Shown here: in pieces, positions 15,359-23,500 of the stretch
Layout of the letters: every line of letters begins with the position of its first letter
How positions within the stretch are numbered: position 1 is the first letter of the stretch
Translations under genes and position numbers: made by a program
Notes under the pieces: generated by a model
Databases searched by the model: none
What the model was told of the DNA's origin: nothing
Seen by the model: the letters and a program-made list of their open reading frames with translations, nothing else
Origin: a virus
DNA length: 41,758 nucleotides
Direction: 5' to 3' (one strand)
Virus record (IMG/VR): IMGVR_UViG_3300002835_000397
Coordinates: 1 to 41,758 of that record

Positions 15359-15684
15359 CCGCCAGTATTGAACGCTTTTCCACCACCGCCGTGATCACGG
15401 CCGGCTCCTCTGCAAACACCCTCACACCCAGGTTTCCGTTTGACCGCTGGGCCGGCGGCGGTGTTTTGATCGGCGCCACCAACAGTGCCACGCAGATCAA
15501 CTGGCATGCCTCCATTGGTCCGGAAAGCACCCCGCTCCAGATTCGATCAGACGGCTCTGCTGTGACCACGGCCGTAACCGATGGAGCCCACCCGATTCCG
15601 GATGCCTGCTTTGGCTTCCCCTACATCGCCCCGGTGATCGTCGGCGCCACAACCTGCGCCATGACTGTCACGCTGAAGGGCTAG
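15355..15684 (+). CDS. Small beta-rich virion-like protein (109 aa)
   Basis: It begins in an ATGA overlap. The protein is Ala/Thr/Ser/Ile-rich with alternating polar and hydrophobic residues (AVITAGSSANTLT, WAGGGVLIGATNSATQINWHASI, APVIVGATTCAMTVTLKG). This suggests a small all-beta domain like those of tail or head decoration proteins. It precedes the two LamG-like genes. I assign no specific family. Confidence 0.55.
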   Translation: MTASIERFSTTAVITAGSSANTLTPRFPFDRWAGGGVLIGATNSATQINWHASIGPESTPLQIRSDGSAVTTAVTDGAHPIPDACFGFPYIAPVIVGATTCAMTVTLKG

Positions 15685-15711
15685 TCTCTCTCTCACCACA
15701 AGAGCGCACCT

Positions 15712-16587
15712 ATGTCCCCGATGAGCCCGAGACTGCTTCGCCCCCGCTCATCTGGCCTCCACCCGGAGGCTGCGTCGTGGCGTACTCGCGTCGTCGATAA
15801 CGGCGGCACAGTCTCGGCCGCGACACTGAAGGCCGTTTCCGACCTGTGCCGAGCAATCGACAGCGCCGGTATACGCAGTCGCTTTCTGCGTTTGAATGTT
15901 TTTGCGGGCGACAACCTGTCGGCCGTGCTGGTGCCGCTGTTTCGGGGCGCGAGCCTGAGCGGAGCGCAGTACGGACTTACGACGGACGCAAATGTATCCG
16001 CCGGGCCGTTTGTCAGTGGCGACTACACGCTGGCGACGGGACTCACCGGCAACGGGAGCAGTAAATACCTACAGACCGGCCTCAGGCTGGATCAACTGCC
16101 CGCAGGCATCGAAACAGACGGGCATTTGTCTGTGTATGTTCGGACGACGCCGAATAACAACGCCATGATTTCCAGTTATTCGTTTCATTCGACCACTGCG
16201 GCGGATCGGCATCGGTACGAGATGGTGCCAAACAATTTCACGTTTGGGCGCGAAACCGGGCAGGCTGGCCCGTCGTCTCCAACGTATCCGGCATTGCAGG
16301 TCGGCAGCCGTTCGTCGGCATCGTCGATGTTTACCTATCACAATGGCGTAGCAGGCAGCGAACTAACCTCCTCTATCACGCCCGTCGCAACGAGCATTCC
16401 TTTCACCGTGTTCGCCCGCAATCTTGTAACGGGCACGCCGCCGACGGCTGGCTCATACAGCCCGACGCTTTATTTCTCTGGTGCGCTTGGGTCGTATTCG
16501 ATTGGGCGATCTCTGAACGCCACTGAAGTCACCCGATACACCAATGCGATGAACACATTCATGGCGGCGCTGGGACGCAACGTATGA
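15712..16587 (+). CDS. LamG/concanavalin-like fibre protein with N-terminal anchor
   Basis: The 291-residue protein begins MSPMSPRLLRP, a peptide shared with the product at 16927, then a helical segment (LKAVSDLCRAIDSAG). From about residue 75 it has YGLTTDANVSAGPFVSGDYTLATGLTGNGSSKYLQTGL, a pattern I recall from phage tail proteins with a jelly-roll lectin-type domain. It continues through beta-strand segments to ATEVTRYTNAMNTFMAALG, the typical final helix of such domains. A tail fibre or receptor-binding protein that binds surface glycans is the likely role. It shares an ATGA junction with the next gene. Confidence 0.7.
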   Translation: MSPMSPRLLRPRSSGLHPEAASWRTRVVDNGGTVSAATLKAVSDLCRAIDSAGIRSRFLRLNVFAGDNLSAVLVPLFRGASLSGAQYGLTTDANVSAGPFVSGDYTLATGLTGNGSSKYLQTGLRLDQLPAGIETDGHLSVYVRTTPNNNAMISSYSFHSTTAADRHRYEMVPNNFTFGRETGQAGPSSPTYPALQVGSRSSASSMFTYHNGVAGSELTSSITPVATSIPFTVFARNLVTGTPPTAGSYSPTLYFSGALGSYSIGRSLNATEVTRYTNAMNTFMAALGRNV

Positions 16588-16898
16588 CGCTTTCTGAACT
16601 GACGCTCCCGATCAGCCTTGCCGACGCTCGCGGGCTGGCCCTCGTCTTCACGCCCGCGCTGGCTGGCAGGCTCGCGGAACTGCACGCGCAATACGGCTCG
16701 CCCAACTGCGTGCCCTTTCCTCGCACGCTGACCGATGGGCGGCTCATGCTGTACGCGGACGTTCTCACAGAGATCGGGCCGGGCGGATTGCTGGAGGCAA
16801 TGTGGGCCGCAGCGGATAAGGCCGTGCTGGGGCAGGCGGTTGAAGTGCTGCCCTGGTCGGAGGCGGTGGCATTGCTCCCGCCCGATCCGGTGGTGTGA
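16584..16898 (+). CDS. Small hypothetical protein in the fibre cassette (104 aa)
   Basis: The gene overlaps the LamG-like gene by ATGA. The protein is Leu/Ala-rich and mainly helical (LADARGLALVFTPALAGRLAELHAQYG, GGLLEAMWAAADKAVLGQAV). It has no signal peptide or membrane helix. It lies between two fibre-like genes, so a chaperone or minor tail component is plausible. I do not recognise a named family. Confidence 0.6.
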   Translation: MTLSELTLPISLADARGLALVFTPALAGRLAELHAQYGSPNCVPFPRTLTDGRLMLYADVLTEIGPGGLLEAMWAAADKAVLGQAVEVLPWSEAVALLPPDPVV

Positions 16899-16926
16899 CG
16901 CTCTTCACCTTAGAGAGAGCCGTTCG

Positions 16927-17706
16927 ATGCCGATGAATCCGCGACTGTTGCGCCCACTCGCCCGACGGCAGGCTTCTGCGCCTCCCTTCTCGCCGTCCTC
17001 CGTTGCGGGTCTTGTGGGCTGGTACGACGCCAGCGACCTCGCCACACTGTTTCAGAACTCCAACGGCACGGGGGCGGTTGGAGGCGACGATCCAGTTGGT
17101 TACTGGCAGGACAAGAGCGGCACGGGAAATCACGCCACGCAGTCAGGCTCAACTTCGCTCAAACCCACACTCGCCACAGCCTCCACCAACGGCAAGGCGT
17201 CTCTTTCGTTCGACAATGATTCGTTGCAGTGTTTGAAGTTTGCGGCGAATCCGCTCGCAGGAAGTGCCGCTGGCACGGCGTTCTACGTTTGTCGCGGCGA
17301 TCTTGGGGAGGACGCCTGCATCGGCCACCCGCTGGCGAAGTTCGGAGACACTGTTGATGCCGACCATTATCCGTGCGGAGGTTTTGATCACTATTCCTCA
17401 TTCGGCAGGGACACGCGATTCAGTTTTTCATACGACCCGCCATTTACATCGACGCACGTTGGGGTTGTTATGTCCCGCTCTGCCGACTGGCGATTCTGGT
17501 TTAAGGACACGCTGGCGACTACAAAAACCGGCAGCGCCGTCTCTTGGGGAAGTTTCGCAAGCATTGGCGGCAACGGCAATGAATCTGCTGCGGCGTTCTA
17601 CTACCCTGGAGTTGTGTGCGAGGTTTTGCTTTACGCGGCGGCTGTTTCGGACGCAGACCGCGCGACGATCACAAACTACCTTGTATCGAAATGGGGGATC
17701 GCGTGA
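16927..17706 (+). CDS. LamG/concanavalin-like receptor-binding protein candidate
   Basis: The start at 16927 is chosen because AGAGAGA lies just upstream and MPMNPRLLRP matches the anchor peptide of the 15712 product. The body is a typical ConA/LamG-like domain: SVAGLVGWYDASDLATLF (28-45), GYWQDKSGTGNHATQSGS, then NGKASLSFDNDSL, and a final ADRATITNYLVSKWGIA helix. Such domains bind sugars and are common at phage fibre tips. The overlap with the next gene is GTGA. Confidence 0.75.
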   Translation: MPMNPRLLRPLARRQASAPPFSPSSVAGLVGWYDASDLATLFQNSNGTGAVGGDDPVGYWQDKSGTGNHATQSGSTSLKPTLATASTNGKASLSFDNDSLQCLKFAANPLAGSAAGTAFYVCRGDLGEDACIGHPLAKFGDTVDADHYPCGGFDHYSSFGRDTRFSFSYDPPFTSTHVGVVMSRSADWRFWFKDTLATTKTGSAVSWGSFASIGGNGNESAAAFYYPGVVCEVLLYAAAVSDADRATITNYLVSKWGIA

Positions 17707-18077
17707 CTTGGTCGTTCAGGGTAGCGATTGTCGTTCCTGCATCCGCCTTGCAGGCGGCCGAGTCGCTCGCGGCTAGCGTTGAGCCGGACCCGTCATGCAC
17801 AGGGCCGCACTTCCGGATTGAACTGTCTGGCGACGGCCAGCGACCTGCATCCCACCGGGCTCTCTGCACGTTGGCGACAGATGAAATGGTCGCCGCAATG
17901 TCGGCGGCATTGCCGAATCTTCCCGGCGTGATGTTTTGGCGATGGAGCGATGATGGATTGCAGAATTCAAACGTGACTCAGGTTTCTGGGCAGGCGTGGT
18001 CTTTTGACGCCAGCCTAGACGCGGCCGGTTTGCAGACGGTGCGGGCCGTTACGCCGTGTCCGAGTTGCCCGCACTGA
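17703..18077 (+). CDS. Hypothetical protein of the fibre cassette (124 aa)
   Basis: GTG at 17703 is preferred to the in-frame ATG at 17691 because GGGGGA lies about four bases before it and it forms a GTGA overlap like other junctions here. The product opens with a hydrophobic strand (TWSFRVAIVVPASALQAAE), then a beta-rich part with GPHFRIELSGDGQ and MFWRWSDDG. It ends CPSCPH. It resembles small phage proteins beside tail fibres, but I cannot name a family. Confidence 0.55.
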   Translation: MTWSFRVAIVVPASALQAAESLAASVEPDPSCTGPHFRIELSGDGQRPASHRALCTLATDEMVAAMSAALPNLPGVMFWRWSDDGLQNSNVTQVSGQAWSFDASLDAAGLQTVRAVTPCPSCPH

Positions 18078-18140
18078 CGCTCTTGCACCAGAGTACGGCA
18101 ATCGCAGTTTGCGATACCGGCCAAACAACCGGCCACGCCT

Positions 18141-18187
18141 GTTACGGAACCTATGCCAGAGACGTTGCACAGCATAGGTTCCGTAAC
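18141..18187. repeat. Perfect 16-bp inverted repeat
   Basis: GTTACGGAACCTATGC (18141-18156) is the exact reverse complement of 18172-18187, separated by 15 nt. A G-U pair and a C-G pair extend the RNA stem by two. There is no T-tract. It sits in the 172-nt gap (18078-18249) between the fibre cassette and a small conserved gene. It could be an operator, a processing hairpin, or a rho-assisted terminator. Confidence 0.75.
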
Positions 18188-18249
18188 GGCCAGCAAACAG
18201 GCCGCAAAACAGCATTGCGCCCGATGGACAGGGCGGTAGAATCTGAGCC

Positions 18250-18456
18250 ATGCCGACCGTCACGCTCCGCTACCGATTGCCCGACGAACAGAGCGAGTAC
18301 GATGCCGCGAGGCTGGGCGGCGAGGCTCTGTCAACGCTCTGGGAGATTGACCAGCATTGCCGCTCGCTGCTCAAGCATGGCAGCCCAACGGCAGAGCAGC
18401 GGGAACTAGCGGAGGAGATTCGCCGGATGATCCCAGAGGAACTCCTGGAGCATTAG
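18250..18456 (+). CDS. Conserved small phage protein (LPDEQ...LWEIDQ family, 68 aa)
   Basis: The 68-residue protein has the signature of a family found in many podoviruses and siphoviruses: an N-terminal strand (VTLRYRLPDEQSEYDAARLGG), ALSTLWEIDQHCRSLLKHG and an acidic helix (LAEEIRRMIPEELLEH). Homologues I recall run VTFTLPEE..E......G......LWELDQ.LR...KYG. The function is unknown to me. The ribosome site is a weak AGGGCGG about 12 bases upstream. It stands alone between two non-coding stretches, with a terminator just after it. Confidence 0.8.
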   Translation: MPTVTLRYRLPDEQSEYDAARLGGEALSTLWEIDQHCRSLLKHGSPTAEQRELAEEIRRMIPEELLEH

Positions 18457-18464
18457 CGTTGTGT

Positions 18465-18515
18465 GTCACTTTTGATACACAAGCCAAACAAAACTGGCGA
18501 AAAGTGACAGTTTTT
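18465..18515 (+). terminator. Probable intrinsic terminator
   Basis: GTCACTTTT (18465-18473) pairs with AAAAGTGAC (18500-18508). An inner GCCA/TGGC stem (18483-18486 with 18495-18498) strengthens it. After two bases comes TTTTT (18511-18515). It lies just after the 68-residue gene, so it probably ends the fibre-region transcript. Confidence 0.65.
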
Positions 18516-18613
18516 GCACACTCCGCACATGCGGCATTGTGCCGTACTGAAATCAGACAGAGCAACTCGTAGGGATTTCCGACTAGTTGCGCTCTTGAGC
18601 GAACGTCGCGTCA

Positions 18614-18665
18614 CAGGGCCCCATAGGCAGCAGAGCTGGCCTTCTCGGTTCTGCAACCGGCCCTG
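18614..18665 (+). ncRNA. Nested hairpin, possible structured RNA element
   Basis: CAGGGCC (18614-18620) pairs with GGCCCTG (18659-18665). Inside it GCAGAGCTGG (18630-18639) pairs with TCTCGGTTCTGC positions 18645-18654 through Watson-Crick and three G-U pairs. The two stems are separated by an asymmetric internal loop. G-U pairs point to an RNA rather than DNA site. It lies 117 nt before the ATG at 18782. The function is unknown. Confidence 0.4.
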
Positions 18666-18781
18666 CCTGGGCAATAGTTAGTATGTGGCCATTTACCGGC
18701 GTGGAGCGCGCCATCCGGCGGCTGAGTTTCAGGCTGGTGAGGCCCTGTGGGTTCCGTTGCCGCCTAACCAAGAGGATTGAC

Positions 18782-19069
18782 ATGCTGTTTTATGCCGTTT
18801 CTGCCGCCCCGCCAGTTGACAAGGACGTTGTTGCCCGCACCCTGACCGTGACCATCAACGGTGAGGTGGCTGACACCAAGTCCTACACCGCGGGGGCCAC
18901 GGACCTGGGCGAGGTTGCTGCCAAGGAAGGCGATCTGGTGGTCTTGGTGCTGACCGACACCGATGACGCCGGGAACGTCTCTGCACCGGCCGAGCTTTCC
19001 TTTACCGCCGCCGACACCCTGCCCCCGGCAGCCCCAGAGTTTGGGGTGACCCTGGTGCGGGAAGAGTGA
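18782..19069 (+). CDS. Small beta-sandwich-like protein (95 aa)
   Basis: The start at 18782 is chosen for AAGAGGA five bases upstream; an earlier ATG at 18683 has none. The product resembles one fibronectin-III or Ig-like domain: ARTLTVTINGEVADTKSY, then VAAKEGDLVVLVLTDTDDAGNVSAPAELSFTAADT, and a Pro-rich end. Such domains decorate phage tails and heads and can bind carbohydrates weakly. Its stop overlaps a GTG micro-ORF by GTGA. It heads the tail-adaptor/nozzle operon. Confidence 0.7.
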   Translation: MLFYAVSAAPPVDKDVVARTLTVTINGEVADTKSYTAGATDLGEVAAKEGDLVVLVLTDTDDAGNVSAPAELSFTAADTLPPAAPEFGVTLVREE

Positions 19070-19158
19070 TCCGTTGCTACTTGCTGGCCATGGCCGCCGC
19101 CGGGTTCATCTTGGCGGCGGTTTTGGCCGCTTTTCTAGTCATGGCTGCGGGGCAATAG
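19066..19158 (+). CDS. 30-aa single-pass membrane micro-protein
   Basis: GTG at 19066 overlaps the previous stop as GTGA, and the ORF ends with TAG at 19156-19158. The 30-residue product is one hydrophobic helix (LLAMAAAGFILAAVLAAFLVMAA) after a short N-terminus with one Arg and one Cys. A single uncleaved transmembrane segment is clear. Such peptides can be membrane regulators or holin-like proteins, but no function is shown. Confidence 0.5.
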   Translation: MIRCYLLAMAAAGFILAAVLAAFLVMAAGQ

Positions 19159-19174
19159 TTCTCAGGAGCCCCCC

Positions 19175-20308
19175 ATGCCGTATCTGACCTATTTCGACGC
19201 GGTTGAGCATCTAATCACCTCCTCTTTTGGCGGTCCCCAGGATGCCGAACAGCGGGACATCCGGACGGCCGTCCAGCGGGCGTATTCCGAGGTCACCCAG
19301 ATCCGGGACTGGGCGTACTACCACGTTCACGGGCGCGTCTACTTGGAGGAATCGCGCACGGGCACCGGCACGGCAGGCGGGGGCGGCGCCGTAAGTTTCT
19401 CTTCTGCGCTGTTTGCGGGCTCTGCTACAGGCGAGCCTGCCTCGCACTACACGCTCCGTGTGCGTGACATCAATTACCCGATTGTGTCCTACGTGGACGG
19501 CTATGGGGTTTCCATTGCCGACGCGGCGCTGACGTTTCCGCCCGGCACTGCCTGCACAGTCTTTCGTGCGATCTACCCCCTCCCTTCCGACTTCCGCAAT
19601 CTGGACGAGCCCTCTGATGAATTCAATTGGTGGGCCGGTCTGTATGTCACGCCCGATGAGGCCATGAAGATTGAGCGCGTCTCCAATAGTTCTGGTTCTC
19701 CATTCCACTGGACCGTCATCAAAGACCCGGCCACCAACGGCTGGGCGCTGAAGCTCGTCGGCTACCCGACGCATGCCGAGACGCTGGACTTCACCTACCG
19801 CCGCACGGCCCGTGGTTTGCGCTATTCCGGCCATGAGGCCGTGGCGCGACAAGGCACCGTCACCGTGACCAACGGGAGCATCGGAGGTGCCGGCACTGCC
19901 TTTGCGGCAAACATGGTGGGCGCAATCCTCCGGGTTGGAGACACCACCAATTCGCCGGGCCCCATTTCTTCGATCACGCCGTACGCCGCAGAGGGGATGA
20001 TTAAGACTCGCTCCAGCGCGACGGCGATGACATGCGACACGACAGTCAGCGCCGCTGCGTCAACCAAGTACCTGATCACAGACCCCATCGACCTGCCCGC
20101 CCATATGCACAACGTCATGTACTCAGCGGCTGAGTACTGGCTGGCGCGCATCCGCAATCAGAAGCCGGACAACGCTTTCGCCATGTACCAGCGGGACTTG
20201 CGACTGGCGATGGAGATGGATCAGCTTGCCCCGCTCTCTGGCCGGTCGCGTGAGATTTATCACGATGGCGGCTGGAAGAGTCCCCTGAAGCCGGATGCCG
20301 GAACATGA
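19175..20308 (+). CDS. Tail adaptor (head-to-tail connector / tail tubular A-like)
   Basis: CAGGAG precedes the ATG by seven bases. The N-terminal 60 residues are helical with acidic and aromatic residues (YLTYFDAVEHLITSSFG, DIRTAVQRAYSEVTQIRDWAYY), the usual mark of adaptor proteins that bind the portal. A beta-rich insertion (residues about 65-130 and 215-300) follows. A helical C-terminal part has VMYSAAEYWLARIRNQKPDNAFAMYQRDLRLAMEMDQ. This helix-beta-helix order, and position just before the nozzle genes, match the podoviral tail adaptor. Its stop overlaps the nozzle N-terminal ORF by ATGA. Confidence 0.75.
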   Translation: MPYLTYFDAVEHLITSSFGGPQDAEQRDIRTAVQRAYSEVTQIRDWAYYHVHGRVYLEESRTGTGTAGGGGAVSFSSALFAGSATGEPASHYTLRVRDINYPIVSYVDGYGVSIADAALTFPPGTACTVFRAIYPLPSDFRNLDEPSDEFNWWAGLYVTPDEAMKIERVSNSSGSPFHWTVIKDPATNGWALKLVGYPTHAETLDFTYRRTARGLRYSGHEAVARQGTVTVTNGSIGGAGTAFAANMVGAILRVGDTTNSPGPISSITPYAAEGMIKTRSSATAMTCDTTVSAAASTKYLITDPIDLPAHMHNVMYSAAEYWLARIRNQKPDNAFAMYQRDLRLAMEMDQLAPLSGRSREIYHDGGWKSPLKPDAGT

Positions 20309-20571
20309 TCATCATTGACAAGTGGGCCGGACTGGTGACGAACGCAAGTCCGTACGCGATTCCTCCTGGCTCTGCTGTGACGCAAGTCAATCTCCAGGTC
20401 ATCTCGCCCGGCCAAGTTGTAGTGCGCCCCGGCACGGCGGCGGTGTCGTTTTCCAGCCACACCGGGTCTACGCAAGCAATCGTCCGCGCGTTCCGCTACC
20501 CCGGAAGCACTGAAGCTGTTCTGTACGAAAACTCGTCTGGTGTGCTATTTGTTGCAAGAGGGCCATCCTGA
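20305..20571 (+). CDS. N-terminal part of split nozzle protein (88 aa)
   Basis: The product starts MIIIDKWAGLVTNASPYAIPPGSAVTQVNL and continues with ISPGQVVVRPGTAAVSF. This resembles the N-terminus of podoviral nozzle/tail-tube proteins, which bind the adaptor (GL.T..SPY.IPPG....NL....PG....R.G). It ends with VLYENSSGVLFVARGPS, where a nozzle propeller strand would continue, and its TGA overlaps the ATG of the 1068-residue ORF as TGATG. It may be made as a separate subunit or be the first part of a gene broken by a stop. Confidence 0.65.
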   Translation: MIIIDKWAGLVTNASPYAIPPGSAVTQVNLQVISPGQVVVRPGTAAVSFSSHTGSTQAIVRAFRYPGSTEAVLYENSSGVLFVARGPS

Positions 20572-23500
20572 TGCAGCTCGGCGCTCGCACCACCGGGTCC
20601 GTCGTCAGCGTGTTCGTCACTACTGGCGGGACGCAGTACTCCGAGCCTCCCGTCGTGACGTTCGCGGGCAACGCCGCTGGGGTTGCGCACCTTAGATCCA
20701 CTAGGGTGCAGACACTCGTCATTACCAACGGAGGAACAGGGTACACACAGAGCCCTGCCGTCTCCATTTCCCCCGTGTCCACGCAGGCGACTGTTTCTTC
20801 TCTGACGGCAGGCACGGACTCCACGATCCTGACGTTGTCCACTGCCGCCGCCACGACGTTCTCCCGCATCCAGGCCGGAACCTTCGGCGCAACGATCTCG
20901 TCGTTCTCCAACGCAACGCAGGTAGTCGTCGGCACAACATCGTTCACCACGGGCGCCGCCACGCTGTACTCCTCTGGAACCGGCGCAGCCGCGACAGCCT
21001 TTGCCTACACGGGCCCGCTTCGGCCGATTTCGTTTTTCAAAGGCCGATTCAACGACGCCTACGGCGTGGATGGCATGGGGCGTGGATTTCGGTGGAACGG
21101 CACCGACGCGGCCGTTGAGAAGATCGGAATAGAGAAGCCTGCCGTTGGGCCAAAGGTATCCATCTCCAATACCTCCGCCAGCGGATTCTTGGAATCTGTG
21201 CAGCTTGTGCAGGGTGGTGCTGGATATTTTTCGCCGCCCACGGTCACGATTACCGGCGGCACGCCAGCCCGTCCCGCCACGGCTCGCGCGGTGGTTTCAA
21301 ACGGCCGCGTGACTTCGGTGCTGGTCACAAACCGTGGGTCCGGCTACCAGACAACGCCCACTATCTCGTTTTCTGGCGGCATAGGATCCGGCGCCACGTT
21401 TGGCGTTACCGCTTCCGGGAAAGTGCTCCAGGTCAACGTCCTGAATTCGGGCCGTGGATACACCACCTCCACCGCCTGCACTGCCAGCAAGGCGACATAC
21501 GTCTTCCATGCCGTGCGTCACGGCCTGCTGGCCGGAAGCACGTTTTCGTTCTCTTCGATTTCCGGTCCTTCGGCCGTCGCGACAATTTCGGCGTTCACCG
21601 CAAGCACTACCGGCGGTACGGTGACGTTTTCCACAACGCAGGCAAGCACATGGCAACGGGTCGCGCTGCCGACGCGCTCTGCCAACATCGTCTCGTTCTC
21701 CAACGCCACCCAAGCGTTCATCGACGTTCCGACATTCGGGCTTGGCGGCGCCACGGTCTACGCCGACCCTGGCCTGACCACGGGTGTTGAATACTACGCC
21801 GTGAAAGTTGGGGGGAATACATTCACCGCCGCGACAGAAACGGCGGGCTCAACCGACATTCTGACAAACAGCATCGCGTCGGCCGTCATCCGGATCCCGC
21901 CGCCGCGCATTGAGTTCGCGACAAACGGCGGGCTGGCGGATGCTTCCGCCGCGATTGTCATTGATAGCGCTGGCGGAGTCGGAAACGCTGTCGTCTTAGC
22001 GTCTGGCACGGGGCTCACAACGTCTTCGGTTGCTGCCACCGTAGTCGGCGGCGCCGGAACTGGTGCGCAGTTGCTGGTCGTCCCAGAATACTCCGTCTCT
22101 GGCGCGACCGTCGTCAATGGCGGAAGCAATTTTTTTACCGCCCCCGTCCTTACGTTTCGCGCAGCCACCAACGATCCGACCGGGTTTGGCGCCGCGGCGA
22201 CTGTGAGCGTCAATTCCGCGGGGGCCATCTCTGGCGTATCCATGGTTTCCGGAGGCCGATACGCCGCCCCGCCGACAGCGCTCATTCTCAACACGGAGGC
22301 CAAGGCCCAGGCGACTATCGCGCAATCGCTCCAAGGGAAATACCAGTGCGCGATCCGTTACATCGATGACACGCCCCGCACTGATAACGGCCCCATTCCG
22401 TCGTCCATCTCGGAGTTGGTGGAGGTAGACGTGTCCTCGCCGCGGGAGTCGCTGACATGGTCGTTCACGCACTACGGCCTAGACGACCGTGTACACGGGA
22501 TGGAACTGTGGCGCTCGTCCGCCGACCAGTCGGTAGCCCTGTATCGCGTGGCCACCATCCTGCGGTCGGATCCGGCGTTTACCGGAACCTACGTGGACAC
22601 GTTTGCTGACCCAGAACTCCAGGACCAGAAGCGGGCCGACTTTGCAGTCCTCCCCATCATCCTGCCGTCCGGTCAGGTGAACGCCCGGCGCTTCGGTGTC
22701 GCGCCCGGAGAGTTTGCCGTGGCAGCCATGTTCCAAGATCGCGCATGGTTTGCCGTGGACACAAGCGGCGAGCGGCCCAATTCACTCCTGTACTCTGAGG
22801 TTGACGAGCCAGAGAGCGTCCCGCCAGAGAATGAACTGGTTCTCCAGGAGAACACGCAAGAGCCCGACAAGATCGTCGGCCTGATTCCGCTGGGCTCCCA
22901 GTTGCTGGTGGTCCAGTCGTCGCACATGTACGCCCTGTCGTACGTGGCACAGCCCGTGATCGATGCCTCCATGATCTTGGTGGCCTATCGCGGCATGCTC
23001 AATCCGCAGTGCGGCGATGTCCTTTCGGGCGTTGCGGTTTTGGCGGACAGCTACGGCATCTACTCGTTCGACGGCTCTAACGCAGAAGCCATTTCCGTGG
23101 CCATCGACAACTACTGGCGCGACAACATCATTGATTTCTCAAAGTCGTCGCAGTTCCACATGCGCGCCGACTCCGCGACGATGACCGTGCGGTTCTTCTA
23201 CTGCCGATCCACAGACTCCGCTCCGGTGCGTGCGTTGTGTTACTGCATCGCCACAAAGGCATGGTGGGAGGAGACTTATCCGGTCGCCGTTACCGCTTCA
23301 TGCCATAGCGTTGTCGGATCCAAGTCGGCGGTCCTCACTGCCACGCAGGCCGGATCCTTCCTGAAGCAATCTGGCCTCACGGATTCCGGGGCTGCCATCC
23401 AGTACAAGTTCCGCACCGGAAACCTGGAAATCGTCAACGAGCCGACGCGCGCAGTGTCGTTGCTGTACAAGCCAACGAACACCACCTCTGCGATTGACCT

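Larger units (their letters stand above)
18457..18781. other. 325-nt structured non-coding region
   Basis: No convincing gene lies here; the open frame that crosses its end has a real start only at 18782. It holds the terminator at 18465-18515, a small CCGC/GCGG hairpin (18523-18534), an imperfect GAGCAACT...AGTTGCGCTC inverted repeat, and a nested hairpin at 18614-18665. I found no good promoter. Structured RNA or regulatory leader sequence for the tail genes downstream is possible. Confidence 0.5.

Noticed and set aside
16896-18100. GACGCTCTT(G)CACC shared after the genes at 16584 and 17703 as a repeat element
   Set aside because: The match is short (about 9 bases), the possible hairpins are weak, and both copies span stop codons.
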